This document shows, in pieces, positions 46,683-58,329 of a stretch of DNA of 64,000 nt; within the stretch, counting starts at the first letter, position 1; the number at the start of each line of letters is the position of its first letter. This DNA is from Adiantum capillus-veneris (lineage: Eukaryota; Streptophyta; Polypodiopsida; Polypodiales; Pteridaceae), in contig CM043970.1 of NCBI GenBank assembly GCA_014529385.2, positions 43,394,279-43,458,278 on the forward strand, in the 5' to 3' direction. A program made the translations under genes and the position numbers. The notes beneath the pieces were generated by a model. It had not been told where the DNA came from. It did no database searches and worked only from the letters and a program-made list of their open reading frames with translations.

Positions 46683-46986
46683 AGCTTTTAGGAGCTACAT
46701 ACACTACACTTTGAGAACTCACTAGTTTTAGTTAATGCAACACATGTGGGTACTCTTGATTCCAAATCCTTGAAAGTTTAGTGTATGTAGCTTTTAGGAG
46801 CTACATACACTACACTTTGAGAACTCACTAGTTTTAGTTAATGCAACACATGTGGGTACTCTTGATTCCAAATCCTTGAAAGTGTAGTGTATGTAGCTTT
46901 TAGGAGCTACATACACTACACTTTGAGAACTCACTAGTTTTAGTTAATGCAACACATGTGGGTACTCTTGATTCCAAATCCTTGAA
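46683..46986. repeat. 106-bp tandem repeat, three copies
   Basis: Units start at 46683, 46789 and 46895, each with AGCTTTTAGGAGCTACATAC. Copies 1 and 2 differ by about one base; the third is cut short after about 92 bases. Each unit begins with an AGCT-flanked hairpin. Very recent duplication. Confidence 0.93.
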
Positions 46987-48398
46987 AATGGATACTTGGA
47001 TAACTTCTTCTCATACTGCAATTGATCAAGGTTTGAATTGATATCATCCAATATGTACACTTGCTTATATGTCTTTGGTATTTTTAGTTGAGTCTCTCCT
47101 GACACATCTAGCATTGTTTTGCTTTTGTTAGGCATTCACTCAAAGTTAATATTTACAAAAGCTTCAAGTAGAGCTCTAGCCATACCGGTGTGCTCTAAGG
47201 TTCTTCTAACATTTCCTATATTTCCAAGCACATGTTGATGTACACCAGCTTCAAATTTCTCCCTGTAGCGGTAAAAAGATGTCCTAGGGATTCCATGGAT
47301 CTCATACCATCAGGGATTTCATTGACATGATCACGATCATGTGATTACGTTAATAACACCAGTAATTACACAAGAAACAGATGTGATCATGTTAATTGTT
47401 AACGTGATCTTGATGATGAATTGCAAAAACCAATAGGGCAGGCTAGCCCATCGGGTTTAATCCTTTTCCCTCCGGGCCCACCAAGATTTTTTATTTTCTC
47501 AGAGGGCCCGTCAAAAAGATAAAAAATCCTGACGGATGTAATTATATGAAGTAAAACCCCTACTAATTGTGGCACTTTGACTAGGAAAATCCCTGGGGAG
47601 TGTATCTGAGTTCCAGGTATAGTCATCTCCTTGTGAATTGACCTAATGTTACAGAGTCACAAGTCCATTTTTTGGGATGAACGTGATTCTTAATTCGATA
47701 ACTACTTCTAAAAATATTTAGATCCTTCACGGAACATAAAGGTACAAAACCAAAACAATTCAGAATTTGGAGAGTCATGCTCATTGCGACAAAGCCATTG
47801 GCCCATAAAAGATCCAAAGTTGGTTTTAGAAGATGAGCATATTTAAGTAGTGAGTTGATAGTCAAGGGTCAATGCCCTGTACTAGTGTACTGGGTATATA
47901 AAGATCCTTGAAGTCTTGCATTTCTCACCATCAAAGATTTGAATTGATATACATTGTCACTACACAATATAAGATCTATAATCCTTAAATGGGTGAAAAT
48001 AGCTTTTATATATTGAATTGGATGCACAAGGGGGCTACAATCCTTGATTGGGTACAGGTAGTCCTCAATTTTGTGATTGTATTCAAGATTTCATTGCGTT
48101 GTTTTATGCATTGTTTTATATAGGGAGTGCATTATGTATTATGAAAGATTGTTAGTGCATGACATAAACAATCATAGATATTATTGCTTTTGTGTGTGTT
48201 TTGTAAATAATTATCATTGTTTCAGTGTAGAAGTTGATTATTCTTTGTAGAATTTGAAAATAAATAAGCATCATATAAATAAGCATCATATCAAAGAGGA
48301 TGTATAAATAAGCATCATATTTATAATTGCATTGAGAAATTCATAGCATTGTTGTATTCCTAATTCCATGTAGAGAGTGCATTGCAATGTGTATGTTT
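46987..48398. other. No gene recognised
   Basis: AT-rich. Minus-strand ORFs 47399-47626 and 47623-47865 show no domain. An AT-rich stretch with repeated GTGATCATG/ACGTGATC words lies at 47320-47420. Confidence 0.5.
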
Positions 48399-48420
48399 GC
48401 TCACAACATATGTGATCGAT
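48399..48420. repeat. Left copy of 22-bp direct repeat flanking gypsy fragment
   Basis: Matches 50583-50604 at 20 of 22 bases. The repeats abut both ends of the fragment 48418-50582. Confidence 0.8.
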
Positions 48421-48433
48421 TGAGCATAAGAGG

Positions 48434-49505
48434 ATGCCTTGTGACCTTCCACCCTTAGACATTCCTTTACAGAAGTGGGAGTCTATATCCATGGACTTTA
48501 TCATTAGACTTCCTACTACTCGTGGATGGTATGACTCGATCTTTGTGGTGGTAGATAGACTCACAAAACAAGATCACTTCTTTCCTGTAAAAATAAATGA
48601 TACTGCTTTGACCATTGCACGCTTGTTTGTGAAAGAGATATTTTGTTTGCATGGCATGCCCAAGAGCATAGTGTCTGACAGAGATTCTAAGTTCACTTCT
48701 CATTTCTGGAGGGAGACTTTTGACTCTATAGGTATCCAGTTACGCATGTCTACTGCTTTCATCCTCAAACAGATGGGGAAACGGAGAGAGTGAATCGTAT
48801 TTTAGAAGATATGTTACGAATGTATGTCAATGAAAACCAATCTAATTGGAATGAATATTTGCCTTTGGTTGAATTTGCATACAACAGTTCATATCATTCA
48901 TCTATTAGGATGACTCCGTTTGAGGCAATGTATGGCTATAACTGTCCCACACCTATAAATTTTCTTAGCTTGAGGAATAAGGTAGAACTGTCACGTGAGA
49001 TGCTTGAGAAAATGAATAACGAGTTTGCCAAAATCAGGGGGAATATTAGAGAATCTCAAAAGAGACATAAACTGTATTATGACAAGAAACATCGTGTTGT
49101 GGAGTATGAAACTAGTGATATGGTTTTCTTAAAGGTCATTCCTGAGAAGTCTCATTTGATTCTTGGAAAGAATAGAAGATTGTCTCCATGATTTGTTGGG
49201 CCATTTAAAATTTTGAAGCGCATTGGTTCATTACCTTACAAATTGGAATGGCCTTCTCATGTTAAAGTGCATCCTGTATTTCATGTGAGTATGTTCCTAA
49301 TGTGGATCATGTTTTACAAAACAACTCTAAGTTGAAAGATGACGGACCATTGACTGTAGAACCAGACTTAGTACTAGATAGGCGTTTTAAACATCTGAGA
49401 AATAGAGACATTGTGGAAGTTTTGGTTAAGTGGCAGAACTATCCAGTAGAGGATGCATCATGGGTTGATCTTAGTGTTTTGCAAAGAGAATTTTCCTCTC
49501 TTTAG
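48434..49505 (+). pseudogene. Gypsy integrase core and chromodomain, broken
   Basis: ISMDFIIRLPTTRG (first Asp) and IVSDRDSKFTSHFW (second Asp) in frame 48434-48793. The catalytic Glu segment is lost to a frameshift (STAFILKQMGKRRE in place of the TDGETERVNR equivalent), then MNRILEDMLRMYV continues to a TGA near 49191 where Arg is expected (RLSP*FVGPF). A further shift follows near 49290. The chromodomain-like end (EVLVKWQNYPVEDASWVDLS) is readable at 49302-49505. Confidence 0.9.
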
Positions 49506-49545
49506 ACCAACTCTGAGGACAGAGTTAATTTTGATAAGGGGAGAA

Positions 49546-50582
49546 TGTAATAGGACTAGTCTTTGAAGTTCTTAAAGTCGAAAAGAATGTAGCAGGGCAT
49601 ATCTTTCGTTAGCACGATTTGAAAGATTGTTGAATAGTCTATTAAATAGAGCTTATACGAATGAGTTGAGATATTAAGAGAGAACATATATTCTTTTTTT
49701 AAAATAATACACTAAAGACGGATTTGATAAAGATTAATGAATAACAGATAGTCTGTCTATGAACAGTAAAATTGAGATTTTTATTAATATCAATGTTTTA
49801 TATTTATGTGTTTTAGCTTAAAATGTATGGGTAGGCTTAAAATAAGTTGTAAAAGTAGTGGAGACCCAAAAAATAGCGGTTTCATGAGTGGCGACCTAAA
49901 AGTTGCGTTTTTAGCCAAACAGAGACGATTTTCGCAATTCTGTTTGCGTAGCCTTGTAGACCATACCTATTCCCGTCGTTTTGAGTACCTGGATTGCTCT
50001 GTTCTGAGTTCGGTTGTAGAAGTTATGATGAAAAAAAACAGAAGGCAGCAGTAGTGTAGTATACACAGGGACAGACAGACATACAACATCATACAGCTCT
50101 CCCTGCTATCAACCAAGAAGTGGATTGTTTCTTCATGGTAGAGTATTGCAATTGAGATTATGAAGAAATCAGTTTGTGAAACCGGATCTGTGCAAAGTGT
50201 CATGATAAAAATCGAACCTTTACGGATCGCTTAGCGATCACGTTCTTATCTTATTCTCCCACGTATACTTGGTGCGAAAATCGAGTTGATTGAACGCCTA
50301 AAAAGTGACTATTTTGAGAAGCCGCATGCTTTTTTAGGAAAAGAAGGATTAAAGAACGACGGATGGTGCGTTTGGGGATTCACCGATCTCTCTTCAGCGA
50401 GTGCGAGTGTGAGTGAGATGCTGCATGCAAGCGAACTGAAGCTCGGGGGTGGTCGGGAGGTTCGAGCTCCGTACAACGGAGTGCGCCCATATATTTTGCT
50501 CCTCTTTTGTATCAAACACTATCAATACAAAGATTTCTTCCTCTGTTTTGCTGTCTATCTCTATTATTCGGTTCCCGTGATA
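49546..50582 (+). repeat. Gypsy 3' LTR, family 2 (about 1.04 kb)
   Basis: Starts TGTAATAGG right after the polypurine tract; ends GGTTCCCGTGATA (expected ...GACA). It matches the solo LTR 14485-15615 along its length. ORFs inside are not genes. Confidence 0.9.
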
Positions 50583-50639
50583 GCTCACAACATATGCGGT
50601 CGATATGTAGTGGCAATGTAAATTTTTCTTCACTGCAAA

Positions 50640-52700
50640 ATCAGGCAGTGCACCACGTTTCAAGACCATTTTTTTGATAGCATATTGAAAAAGAATTATA
50701 AGAAATGTGAACATCCTTAGGCAGCTGCAATTGCAAAGCATTTGAGAGAAGAGTTCGCTAAAAAGGATGGCAAGAGACAATGGATACATATCCCTGTTAT
50801 GGATGCAAGTCAAGAGCAGTCAGAGCCAAATATTAACTCTATTGATCCTATGGTGACACTAACTAACCCTGCAGAATAGCCTACGCAGGGAGAGTAAATA
50901 TCAACAACATTCCTTTTAAGCATCACAATGAAGGTGGACTTGGACAGATGGATAAAAAATCATTGCATCAAAGCTTTCGAATGCAGTCTCTAGAAGAAGC
51001 ACAAACCATACTCGCCAAATCGATTTTTCTCATTGAAAGTGATCTAGTCATGGTAGACAGCAATCATTCAAAGTCCGCTTGGAAGAAAATTGGTGAGTTT
51101 GGCCAAGGATTTTCATCCCCTTCGTATCACACGATACAAAATGATCTCTTGGAATGTTATATCGAAGTCAAAGAGCGTGTTTCAAAAATAATACTTGGGA
51201 ATATTTTGCTTTCAGGATGCATAATTGTGAGTGATGGTTGGTTTAATATTCAAAGAAGACCACTAATCCATGTAATGTTGGTTTTTCCAAGGGGAGAAAC
51301 ATTTATAAAGGAGATTGACAATTCTGGTGCAATTAAAAGTGGCAAATACATTTTTGAGGCCTTGTTAATGTAATTAAAGAAATTGGTGTCATTCAAGTAG
51401 TCATGGACAATGCAAAGAACTATAAAAATGCTAGAAAGTTAATATAAAACTTCTTTCCACACATTTTTGCCAATGCTTGTAATATGTACAGCTTAAACTT
51501 GGTGCTAAAGGATTGGTACACTAGTGATCGAAGAAACCACATGGTTTGCCAATATAATTGACACATCATGACAAGTTGTTAAATTTATCTTGAAACCAAA
51601 AAGAGTGCTCAATTTTTAGAGAATGCGTATGTCAATGATGTTGAAACTTCGTACTAAAACTTGGTTTTGCAGGCACTTTTATACATTAGAATCACTTCTC
51701 CTCAATAAGTGCGTTATATTTGACACTTTCAATTGCACAGTCTTTGACAAATGGCAGCTTGAGCAGAAAGAAAAAGTGAAAGAGAAAATTGCATGTCTAC
51801 GTGGGTCCATAAACAATTCTACTCGTTGGAGGAGTGTAATGGATGCATCCCATGAAATGATGCCTGTTATGTTCGCGATTCACACCCTTGATCAGAAGGT
51901 GCCAGATATGGGCAAAGTCTGGATGGCATGGTGGTCAGTCCAACAAAGTCTTGAAAATCTTGAGGATCTAAAAGATTCTAGAGTAGAGAAGGAGTGGCAA
52001 ATACCATTCTCTATCAAACAACAAAGATTTTTGGCAAATTATTTTCATGCAAGATGGAAGAGCGCTCATAGTCCACTCCATAGTGTGGCTTACATGCTCG
52101 ATCTAGAGTATTGTAATTTAGATTTGATGTCCAATACAGAGGTGGTCAGTGTTTAAATCACGTGGTCAACACATTCCACTCCAATGTTGAGAACCAAAAT
52201 GATTGTATCAAAGAAATGAGTGCATTTAGACTAAAAGAAGATCCTTTTACAAACTGCAGTGAATGGCAAAAGAGCGACCTGCATGGAAGTGGTGGATGAT
52301 GAAGGTGGAGATCATTACTTGACCTTATGTCCTCTTGCAATGAAAGTACTAGCACAATGTGCAACAAACTCAAGTTTAGAGAGAAATTGGAGTATGTACA
52401 AGTATGTTCATAGCACTATTTGCAATAGATTTTAGCAGAAAGAGCAAAAAAATTAGTGCATATGTTTTGCAACAAAAGATATATCATCACATCAAAAGTG
52501 TTGGCTACGAGGAGGAAATGCCAGTTTGGGTGTATGATTTTCGAAACAAAGACGAAGAAAAGTTCAATGTTGGTGTATCTCAATGTACTATAGACAAAAT
52601 AGAAGAGAATCTGATAATAGATGTGGAAGTTGAATTACAAAAAGACCCGCAGCATTCAGACTCAGAACAAGAACAACTTCACACATTCAATATAGCTTGA
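50640..52700 (+). pseudogene. hAT-superfamily transposase relic
   Basis: Fragments of a plant hAT transposase in order. 50948-51373 holds the DUF659 region (SPSYHTIQNDLLECYIEVKE, GCIIVSDGWFNIQRRPLIHV, VFPRGETFIKEID). Broken frames follow (VIQVVMDNAKNYKNARKLI, LNLVLKDW). 51623-52156 holds a middle region (STRWRSVMDASHEMMPVMFA). The C-terminal dimerisation (HATC) region is at 52320-52430 with SSLERNWSMYKYVHS. At least four stops or shifts separate them. An N-terminal BED finger was not identified (50640-50940 is too degraded), and I could not find terminal inverted repeats or an 8-bp target duplication. Confidence 0.82.
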
Positions 52701-52794
52701 GAGTAGAATGAAAATTGTGTAAAAAACCATTATGAAAGAGCATATCCAATGTGTTTTGATCATGTAGAATGACTCATATTAGTGATTATACATC

Positions 52795-53058
52795 TCAATT
52801 GTTATGCTCAGAACCTGCATCTTTGTTACTAAATAGATTTTTAATTGTGCTAGGGGTGTCTTGGCAGGCTTCCTTGAATTTATACTCATTTTCCATGCCA
52901 AACATATAATATATTCCTTGTAGAATATCTTGTGAACAGATTGCACATCGGCTACTATTTTTCATTACATGAATTAAACACGTGAGGTGATAATAATGAC
53001 CACATGCCAATGTATAGAATCCACTCCATCCATCAAAATTCTTGTAGCAAACTGGACA
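52795..53058 (-). pseudogene. RING-H2-type finger, C-terminal piece of a lost gene
   Basis: The frame from 53058 reads CPVCYKNFDGWSGFYTLA, then CGHYYHLTC and RCAIC: C-x2-C...C-x-H-x3-H-x2-C-x10-C-x2-C, a complete set of eight zinc ligands in C3H2C3 order. It then runs 46 codons to a stop at 52795. RING fingers of this type serve ubiquitin E3 ligases. A TAA lies immediately before the first Cys and the upstream frame (53080-53255, SNQNTPSIPGPNGEKYSLL) is open separately, so the gene is broken or an exon border was misplaced. Confidence 0.75.
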
Positions 53059-53426
53059 TTAGGAAGATGAAGATACATCGATTGTGACGTGAGAACTAGC
53101 TCTAGATGCACGACGAGGTGACTAATATGTGTCCCTTGTACAGATAGAGGATTCACTTGCCATGTCAAATTCGAACATCCTGGCTTAAGCAATGAATACT
53201 TTTCTCCATTTGGACCTGGGATGCTTGGGGTATTTTGGTTGCTACAGATAGCCATGTTATTTTTGCATCTTTCTCTATCTTGTGTCGTTCAAATATCTTT
53301 CTCCCTTTTTAACAGTATGTTGTCACCTTCAACTATCAATGCCAGCTTATCCTGTGTGGATGTGACACAAATCTCCCTAATATCATGGGTGGCTATAGTT
53401 GTCTCCTTCAAGTAAAAGCCTATTGG

Positions 53427-53681
53427 TCATTGTTGCACAAAATGTACATACAACATTTTTGCAAAATATAGCGCACAATCTGCATTGTGTAATGGATGGA
53501 AAAAAACTTCCAAGTAGATCCTTTGAGCATTATCTTTAATCTCTTGATTAAGGCACAACATTTTTGCCAAATGTGACGCACAATCTGCATTTTGCAATGG
53601 ATGGCCAAAAACTTCCAAGCAGATCCTCTTAGTGCTATCTTTGATACTTGAAGAAGGCACTTTGAAATCTTTCCATTGCAA
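53427..53681 (-). pseudogene. Coding segment with two copies of a 34-residue repeat
   Basis: 84-codon frame with two tandem units of the form IKD-x3-RI-x-LEVF-x-HPL-x-NADCA-x3-AKML. I do not recognise the family. It lies between the kinase-like exons and the RING finger on the same strand, so it may be the middle of the same gene. At DNA level the repeat is also visible as two copies of TTTTTGCxAAAT at 53455 and 53568. Confidence 0.55.
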
Positions 53682-54271
53682 ATGGCTTGGATTTGCCCAT
53701 TTTGATAGTCGTCAAGCAGTGCGTGTTTCTTATTGTGTCGACATATCGTGTGCTTGAGATTTCATGCACTGAAACACATTAACAGCCACTTATTGTTGAT
53801 CATCTGGCACTGTTTGGGTACCGCAAGCTTGTTCTTCATCATCCATAGTATCTTAAAAGTGCAATGGAAAAATACACAAATATTCAATATCTTTCACAAA
53901 AAAAATTTCTCACAATTCAGCAGTCTTAAAGATACACGAGTGGCGTATCTTAGTTCAGTCAAATATTCTGCAGTTGATGCAAAAAACAAAATCACAACTG
54001 ATCCAATTGAATCGTAAGACAATTAAGTAAAGACATATAGATTCAAATATACTTCAAATGACTCAATGAGGTGCACCATCCCTAGCTCAGAAAATAAACT
54101 AATGCAAATATAATACCCAAACAACAAGACAAAGTACAAAGTACAAAATGTTCAGGCCGGGTAAAAAGATGGTGCAAGTTCAACAAGCGATTGTTGGACA
54201 TGATTAGGGTCTATCTTTAGATGCTCTTTGAAAAAGATCAAAAAATATAATGCATTTCTTCTAGCTTCTCA
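53682..54271. other. Between repeat segment and kinase exons; no clear gene
   Basis: Minus-strand frames are stop-rich apart from a short piece near 53860 (MDDEEQACGTQTVPDDQQ) that could be an exon start. Confidence 0.45.
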
Positions 54272-55059
54272 CTATCTTAACTTCATCCAACATTCCACTT
54301 TTATTTGAATAGCCCTCATGACACCTTGATCAAGGTGGTAAAATACTTCTTTTGGGATATAGACTTTCCTAGTTGCACTCAAAAAGTCTATCAACATGTC
54401 GAATAGAAAACCTAATGCATAAATGTCACTTGATTTTGTGTATGCATCTGTGCACTGTGGATCATATATTTTTGGAGCAATCCACGGTCGCTTTGCAATA
54501 TCTCCTTCCCCTGCTTCCTTTGCCTCCAAAATTGAAAAGCTCAATTGAGCACTCGGATGCAAATAATTATTTTCTACGTGCTTGGCTCGTGTTCTAAGCA
54601 TCATGCCCCAATCAATGATGCCAATGCGGGGTTTATTTGCACGAGTAAAGTCTAACATTATGTTGAAATGTTGTAGGTCATTGTGCACTATACCAGCTGA
54701 GTGAGCAGCCCCGCAACGCCATTAAAGCATGTAATATTTCTGGCATCTACACAATCACTATTTTGACTCATGCAATCTCTATCTTTTTTAAGTGCTCAAT
54801 TATTAGTGACAGAGAGCTCCAACCATGTTGTATCATGTGCATGTAGCATTTGAACACTTCGTGGGTAAATGGCAGGTGACACATCATGTCTCCCAAGGTG
54901 CTCCATTGTAGTATGGAAACATTGTGATCCAGGGAGCCTTGATGGTAAATTCAATGCATCTTACAATGGAGGGGTGAAGCATTTTCATTCCTTGCTCTGT
55001 CTGAAAGCTATCAAATTTTTCCTCACTCCCTCCCTTGTACCATTTTCCTACATATGTAA

Positions 55060-55544
55060 TGCTACAGACGGGAGCGTGGCTGCTCTGCAAAATACACAAA
55101 ATAACACAGTAAACAACATAAAATAGACTTATCGGCATACCTGGCACAATCACGTGGTCGCCTGATCGCAAGATACGTGAACAGAGAGAGACAAAGAGAC
55201 AGAGATTGAGAGATCACGTGTAGGCGCACCTCCTAGAGGGGAGTGCTACGCCGGCACGGCGAGAGAGAAGAGAAGAGAGGTGAGAAGAATGGGACGGACA
55301 CTGGGTGCAATCTCCCCCCGTGCAAGAGTGACCATTTCCCTCTTGCACATATTTAATTTATAGATTCTTGAATGGTCAAAGTGAGTACAAACTGGTCGGC
55401 CGGTCATAAATGGCCAAAGCTCATAAAAGAGCACTTGAATAATAAAATGTACATGATATACATATCCATTCGCATAGGCCAAGCTGGGTCTAGTCTTTTC
55501 CACCTGTCAGCTGCAATAAATAATAAAATGTCAATTCTATAACA
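55060..55544 (-). repeat. LARD 3' LTR
   Basis: 485 bp, TGCTACAG to TATAACA; partner of 60194-60680. Bases just inside (minus AACTGAGAGGTA) may serve as polypurine tract. Confidence 0.92.
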
Positions 55545-55974
55545 TACCTCTCAGTTGGAAAGCAACTGTCCTCAGTTGCGAAGATAAAAATCTACAAACA
55601 ATACTTGTCAAAAACAATGATTAGAAATCTGTATCAAATAGTATTAAAAATCCATAAAATTAGACAACATTGCTTATGCCTGTTGTCATCCACATACTAC
55701 CTATTCTAGTGTCCCATACCACTAGAATAAGCAGTATATGTCAGACCCTGATGAATCAGGATATCATTGGTTACACGCATCATCAGTCTCATAATGTCGA
55801 GTCCCATAACACAAACACTGCCATGACAAAATAATCATCAGATACGAGATTCCAATTCAATTCCAAGTCCACAGTATAATCCAAATCCAAAATATCTTTC
55901 ATTTTCTATACCCGGGTAACAAAAGCATACCAATTACAGTGGTGGCCAGCCACTACAGCATGATTTTGTGATCA

Positions 55975-56175
55975 GTGTTGCCTCATCCGGCGAGTCTACA
56001 CCAATAAAGTGTGCTGCCTAAATCTGCACTAATGCTGCCTAAATCGGCGAATCTGCATTCGGTATAAGTTTAAAAATCATGAATCTGCAATTTATCAATG
56101 TACTGCCTAAATCGACGAATCTGCACGAAGATGAGTATTGACACATTGCCTAAATCGGCGAATCTATGTGCCTGT
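55975..56175. repeat. Short motif TGCCTAAATCGGCGAATCTG, about four copies
   Basis: Irregularly spaced copies (55990-56170) inside the LARD internal region, with ATCTGCA words between. Role unknown. Confidence 0.7.
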
Positions 56176-56979
56176 TGTGACCAATGGACTAGCTAGAAAA
56201 GACAGAAAGGAGAAAATATATTGACTACGTTGCCGACATTACAGTGCAGTATATCAAAGCACTTACAAATGGTTGTGCACTATCCTAGAGCACCATGGCT
56301 CACATGAGTAGCTACAGAACTTATTGATAAATCATCTTTACAAAAAGTACTTGTAGTACAATTAGAAGCCATGGTCGTAGCATTTGATGGAGTATTCAGG
56401 TGAGCAGATAATGTAGAGAAATGAAATTTAAAAATAGGAGTGATGTATTTGAGATTACATTTTATAAGTACTATTTATGACATGAGAGATGTTTGGTTGC
56501 CTAATTTATAAAAGATTGTTGGTAAAGCAATTATGAAAAGGGGAGTGAGGTTAATGTACATACCTTGAGGGTACACTGCATCAAAATTATATGAGCCAGT
56601 GTGTTTGTGGAGAGAGATATGATTGTAACTTGCATCTGAGGCATGTCAAATAGATTGTACAAGCTAGGGAGAATTGTGGCTATCAAACTTGTGCCATAGT
56701 ATAATTAGCAAATCCAAAATACGTTAACTTTGTGTTAGTAATTTGAAATAGAATAAAATAATATGCTATCTATCAAATTTGATTAAAGATTGGTGTGCAA
56801 TCACATATTTAGAACGTATAGTGTGAGCATTTTGATTCAACACAATCGCAAAATAAATTAAATGAAGCCGAAACACAAATAAAAAGTTAGCTAGAGCCTA
56901 GATAGACGAAAACCACGAACAAGCCAGAAAGAAAGAAAGAAAAAGAAGAAGAAAAAATAAACATAATAAATAAATAAAT

Positions 56980-56984
<5 letters not shown>

Positions 56985-57012
<28 letters not shown>
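56985..57012. repeat. (AT)n microsatellite
   Basis: About 14 AT units preceded by AAATAAATAAATA. Confidence 0.93.
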
Positions 57013-57014
<2 letters not shown>

Positions 57015-57621
57015 TAAAGGAGATCTGTTTGGATTGTATAGTGCAATGTGGGAGATAAATTACATTGAGGACTGGCAGATGTCTACGATGATTAATCATG
57101 GAACGAATAGAAAGAAAGATGGGACTGATTGGACAAACAACCCAAAAGTAATTTGATCTTGAAGTACCTTTGTCTAGAAGCCTTTATTTATGACAGATTA
57201 TTTGTTAGGTAGAGCCAGAATTAGGGATGGGAATGTAGATTTTTGGTGCATCAAGAAAATGCCTTACAAAATTATCTACTTAAGCAACTGGATATTAACT
57301 GGGAGGAGGTAGGATGGGAGTTGGGAGCTTATATAAAGTACCTAAACCTGACAAGACAATGCGTAGACAGTCGGTGAGCGTAGACCGCAGTAGTTGTAAT
57401 CACATTTTTCGACATAAATAAGAAAGCATTTCATAATGAAAATCATTGAAACCATACGGGGAAGGGATCAATTCTGAATATATATACGTTATATAGTGGT
57501 ATATATATTTTGTTCCATTTCTCTCCTTGAAGGAAAAAGAGAGTATTGAAACAAGTTCAAGAAATGAAGTCTTTGAAGATGATCTGTGCAGCAAATCCAA
57601 AAGCTCGTGTGAAGATGAAAT

Positions 57622-57930
57622 CTACTCTAGGGATATTATCTGGATGTAGCCAAGAAAGCTGTTGGAGATGATATATTCCATCATCATCTGCATCAAAACA
57701 GTACTCAACGTTACAGCATCAACGTGTGCATGTCGGGGATCAGGTGCTCTTGAAATGTCATATTGAACTCTACCTACTTCATTGAGAAGCATACCGCATT
57801 CGTTCTCCTTGGTAGGGATAGCAATCATGGATGATGAGGGTTCCGTAAAGACTTCTTGATAAGCTTCATCAGTGCCATAAATGGAGAAAGATGTATGCAA
57901 GAAATTGCTCCATTCATCACCAAAGCCCAT
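57622..57930 (-). CDS. Unassigned 102-codon ORF inside the LARD
   Basis: ATG at 57930 (MGFGDEWSNFLHTSFSIYG) to a stop at 57622. It is the longest ATG-started frame in the element interior, with acidic, mixed composition and no membrane segment or known motif (SSSMIAIPTKENECGMLLNE, HAHVDAVTLSTVLMQMM). It lies on the element's sense strand. It could be a captured host exon, a Gag remnant or chance. I do not recognise it. Confidence 0.3.
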   Translation of the reverse strand: MGFGDEWSNFLHTSFSIYGTDEAYQEVFTEPSSSMIAIPTKENECGMLLNEVGRVQYDISRAPDPRHAHVDAVTLSTVLMQMMMEYIISNSFLGYIQIISLE

Positions 57931-58329
57931 GCCCGCAGACGTACGGCAACATTACAGGGAAGGCAAGCTCCTCAATTTGTTTGTGAGAGAATAAGGAACC
58001 CTCACAATGTTGGAAACTGTACTAGCTGAGGGGGTTAAGTTGCAGGTTATGAAGGAGCCAATGCTATAGAGGACGCAACTTGTGCAGGGCCATGAGGAGC
58101 TCTCCTGTTAGGAGGTTGACGGTTTGCCTCAGAGTTGGATAGTCGCCAGCAGGTGAGAAGGGGTTGGGAGGAACTCTGGAGAGCACTATAGCGGGTCCGG
58201 TGCCGCCTTAAGGTGAGTAGGGCCATGACGGTAGAAGCGAGATTTTTCTTAAACTTGAATCATGCTGCTTCCGCTGCCAAAGGCAATGGATGCAACTAGC
58301 ATAGAATGCCCTGGATCAGCTTATGCAAC

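Larger units (their letters stand above)
48418..50582 (+). mobile_element. 5'-truncated gypsy fragment: integrase, chromodomain, 3' LTR
   Basis: Homology to the element at 20341-26959 starts within the integrase zinc-domain end (HKRMP) and continues to the LTR end. The polypurine tract is at 49536-49545, the 3' LTR at 49546-50582. LTR, RT, protease and gag of the 5' side are absent. It is bounded by 22-bp near-identical direct repeats. Confidence 0.88.

Noticed and set aside
47399-47865. Possible copia C-terminal or other coding remnant on the minus strand
   Set aside because: A few words resemble a copia RNase H tail, but frames are broken and no motif is convincing.
55246-55503. 85-codon ORF duplicated at 60382-60639
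   Set aside because: Both copies lie in the two LTRs of the LARD. Conservation reflects LTR identity, not coding selection.
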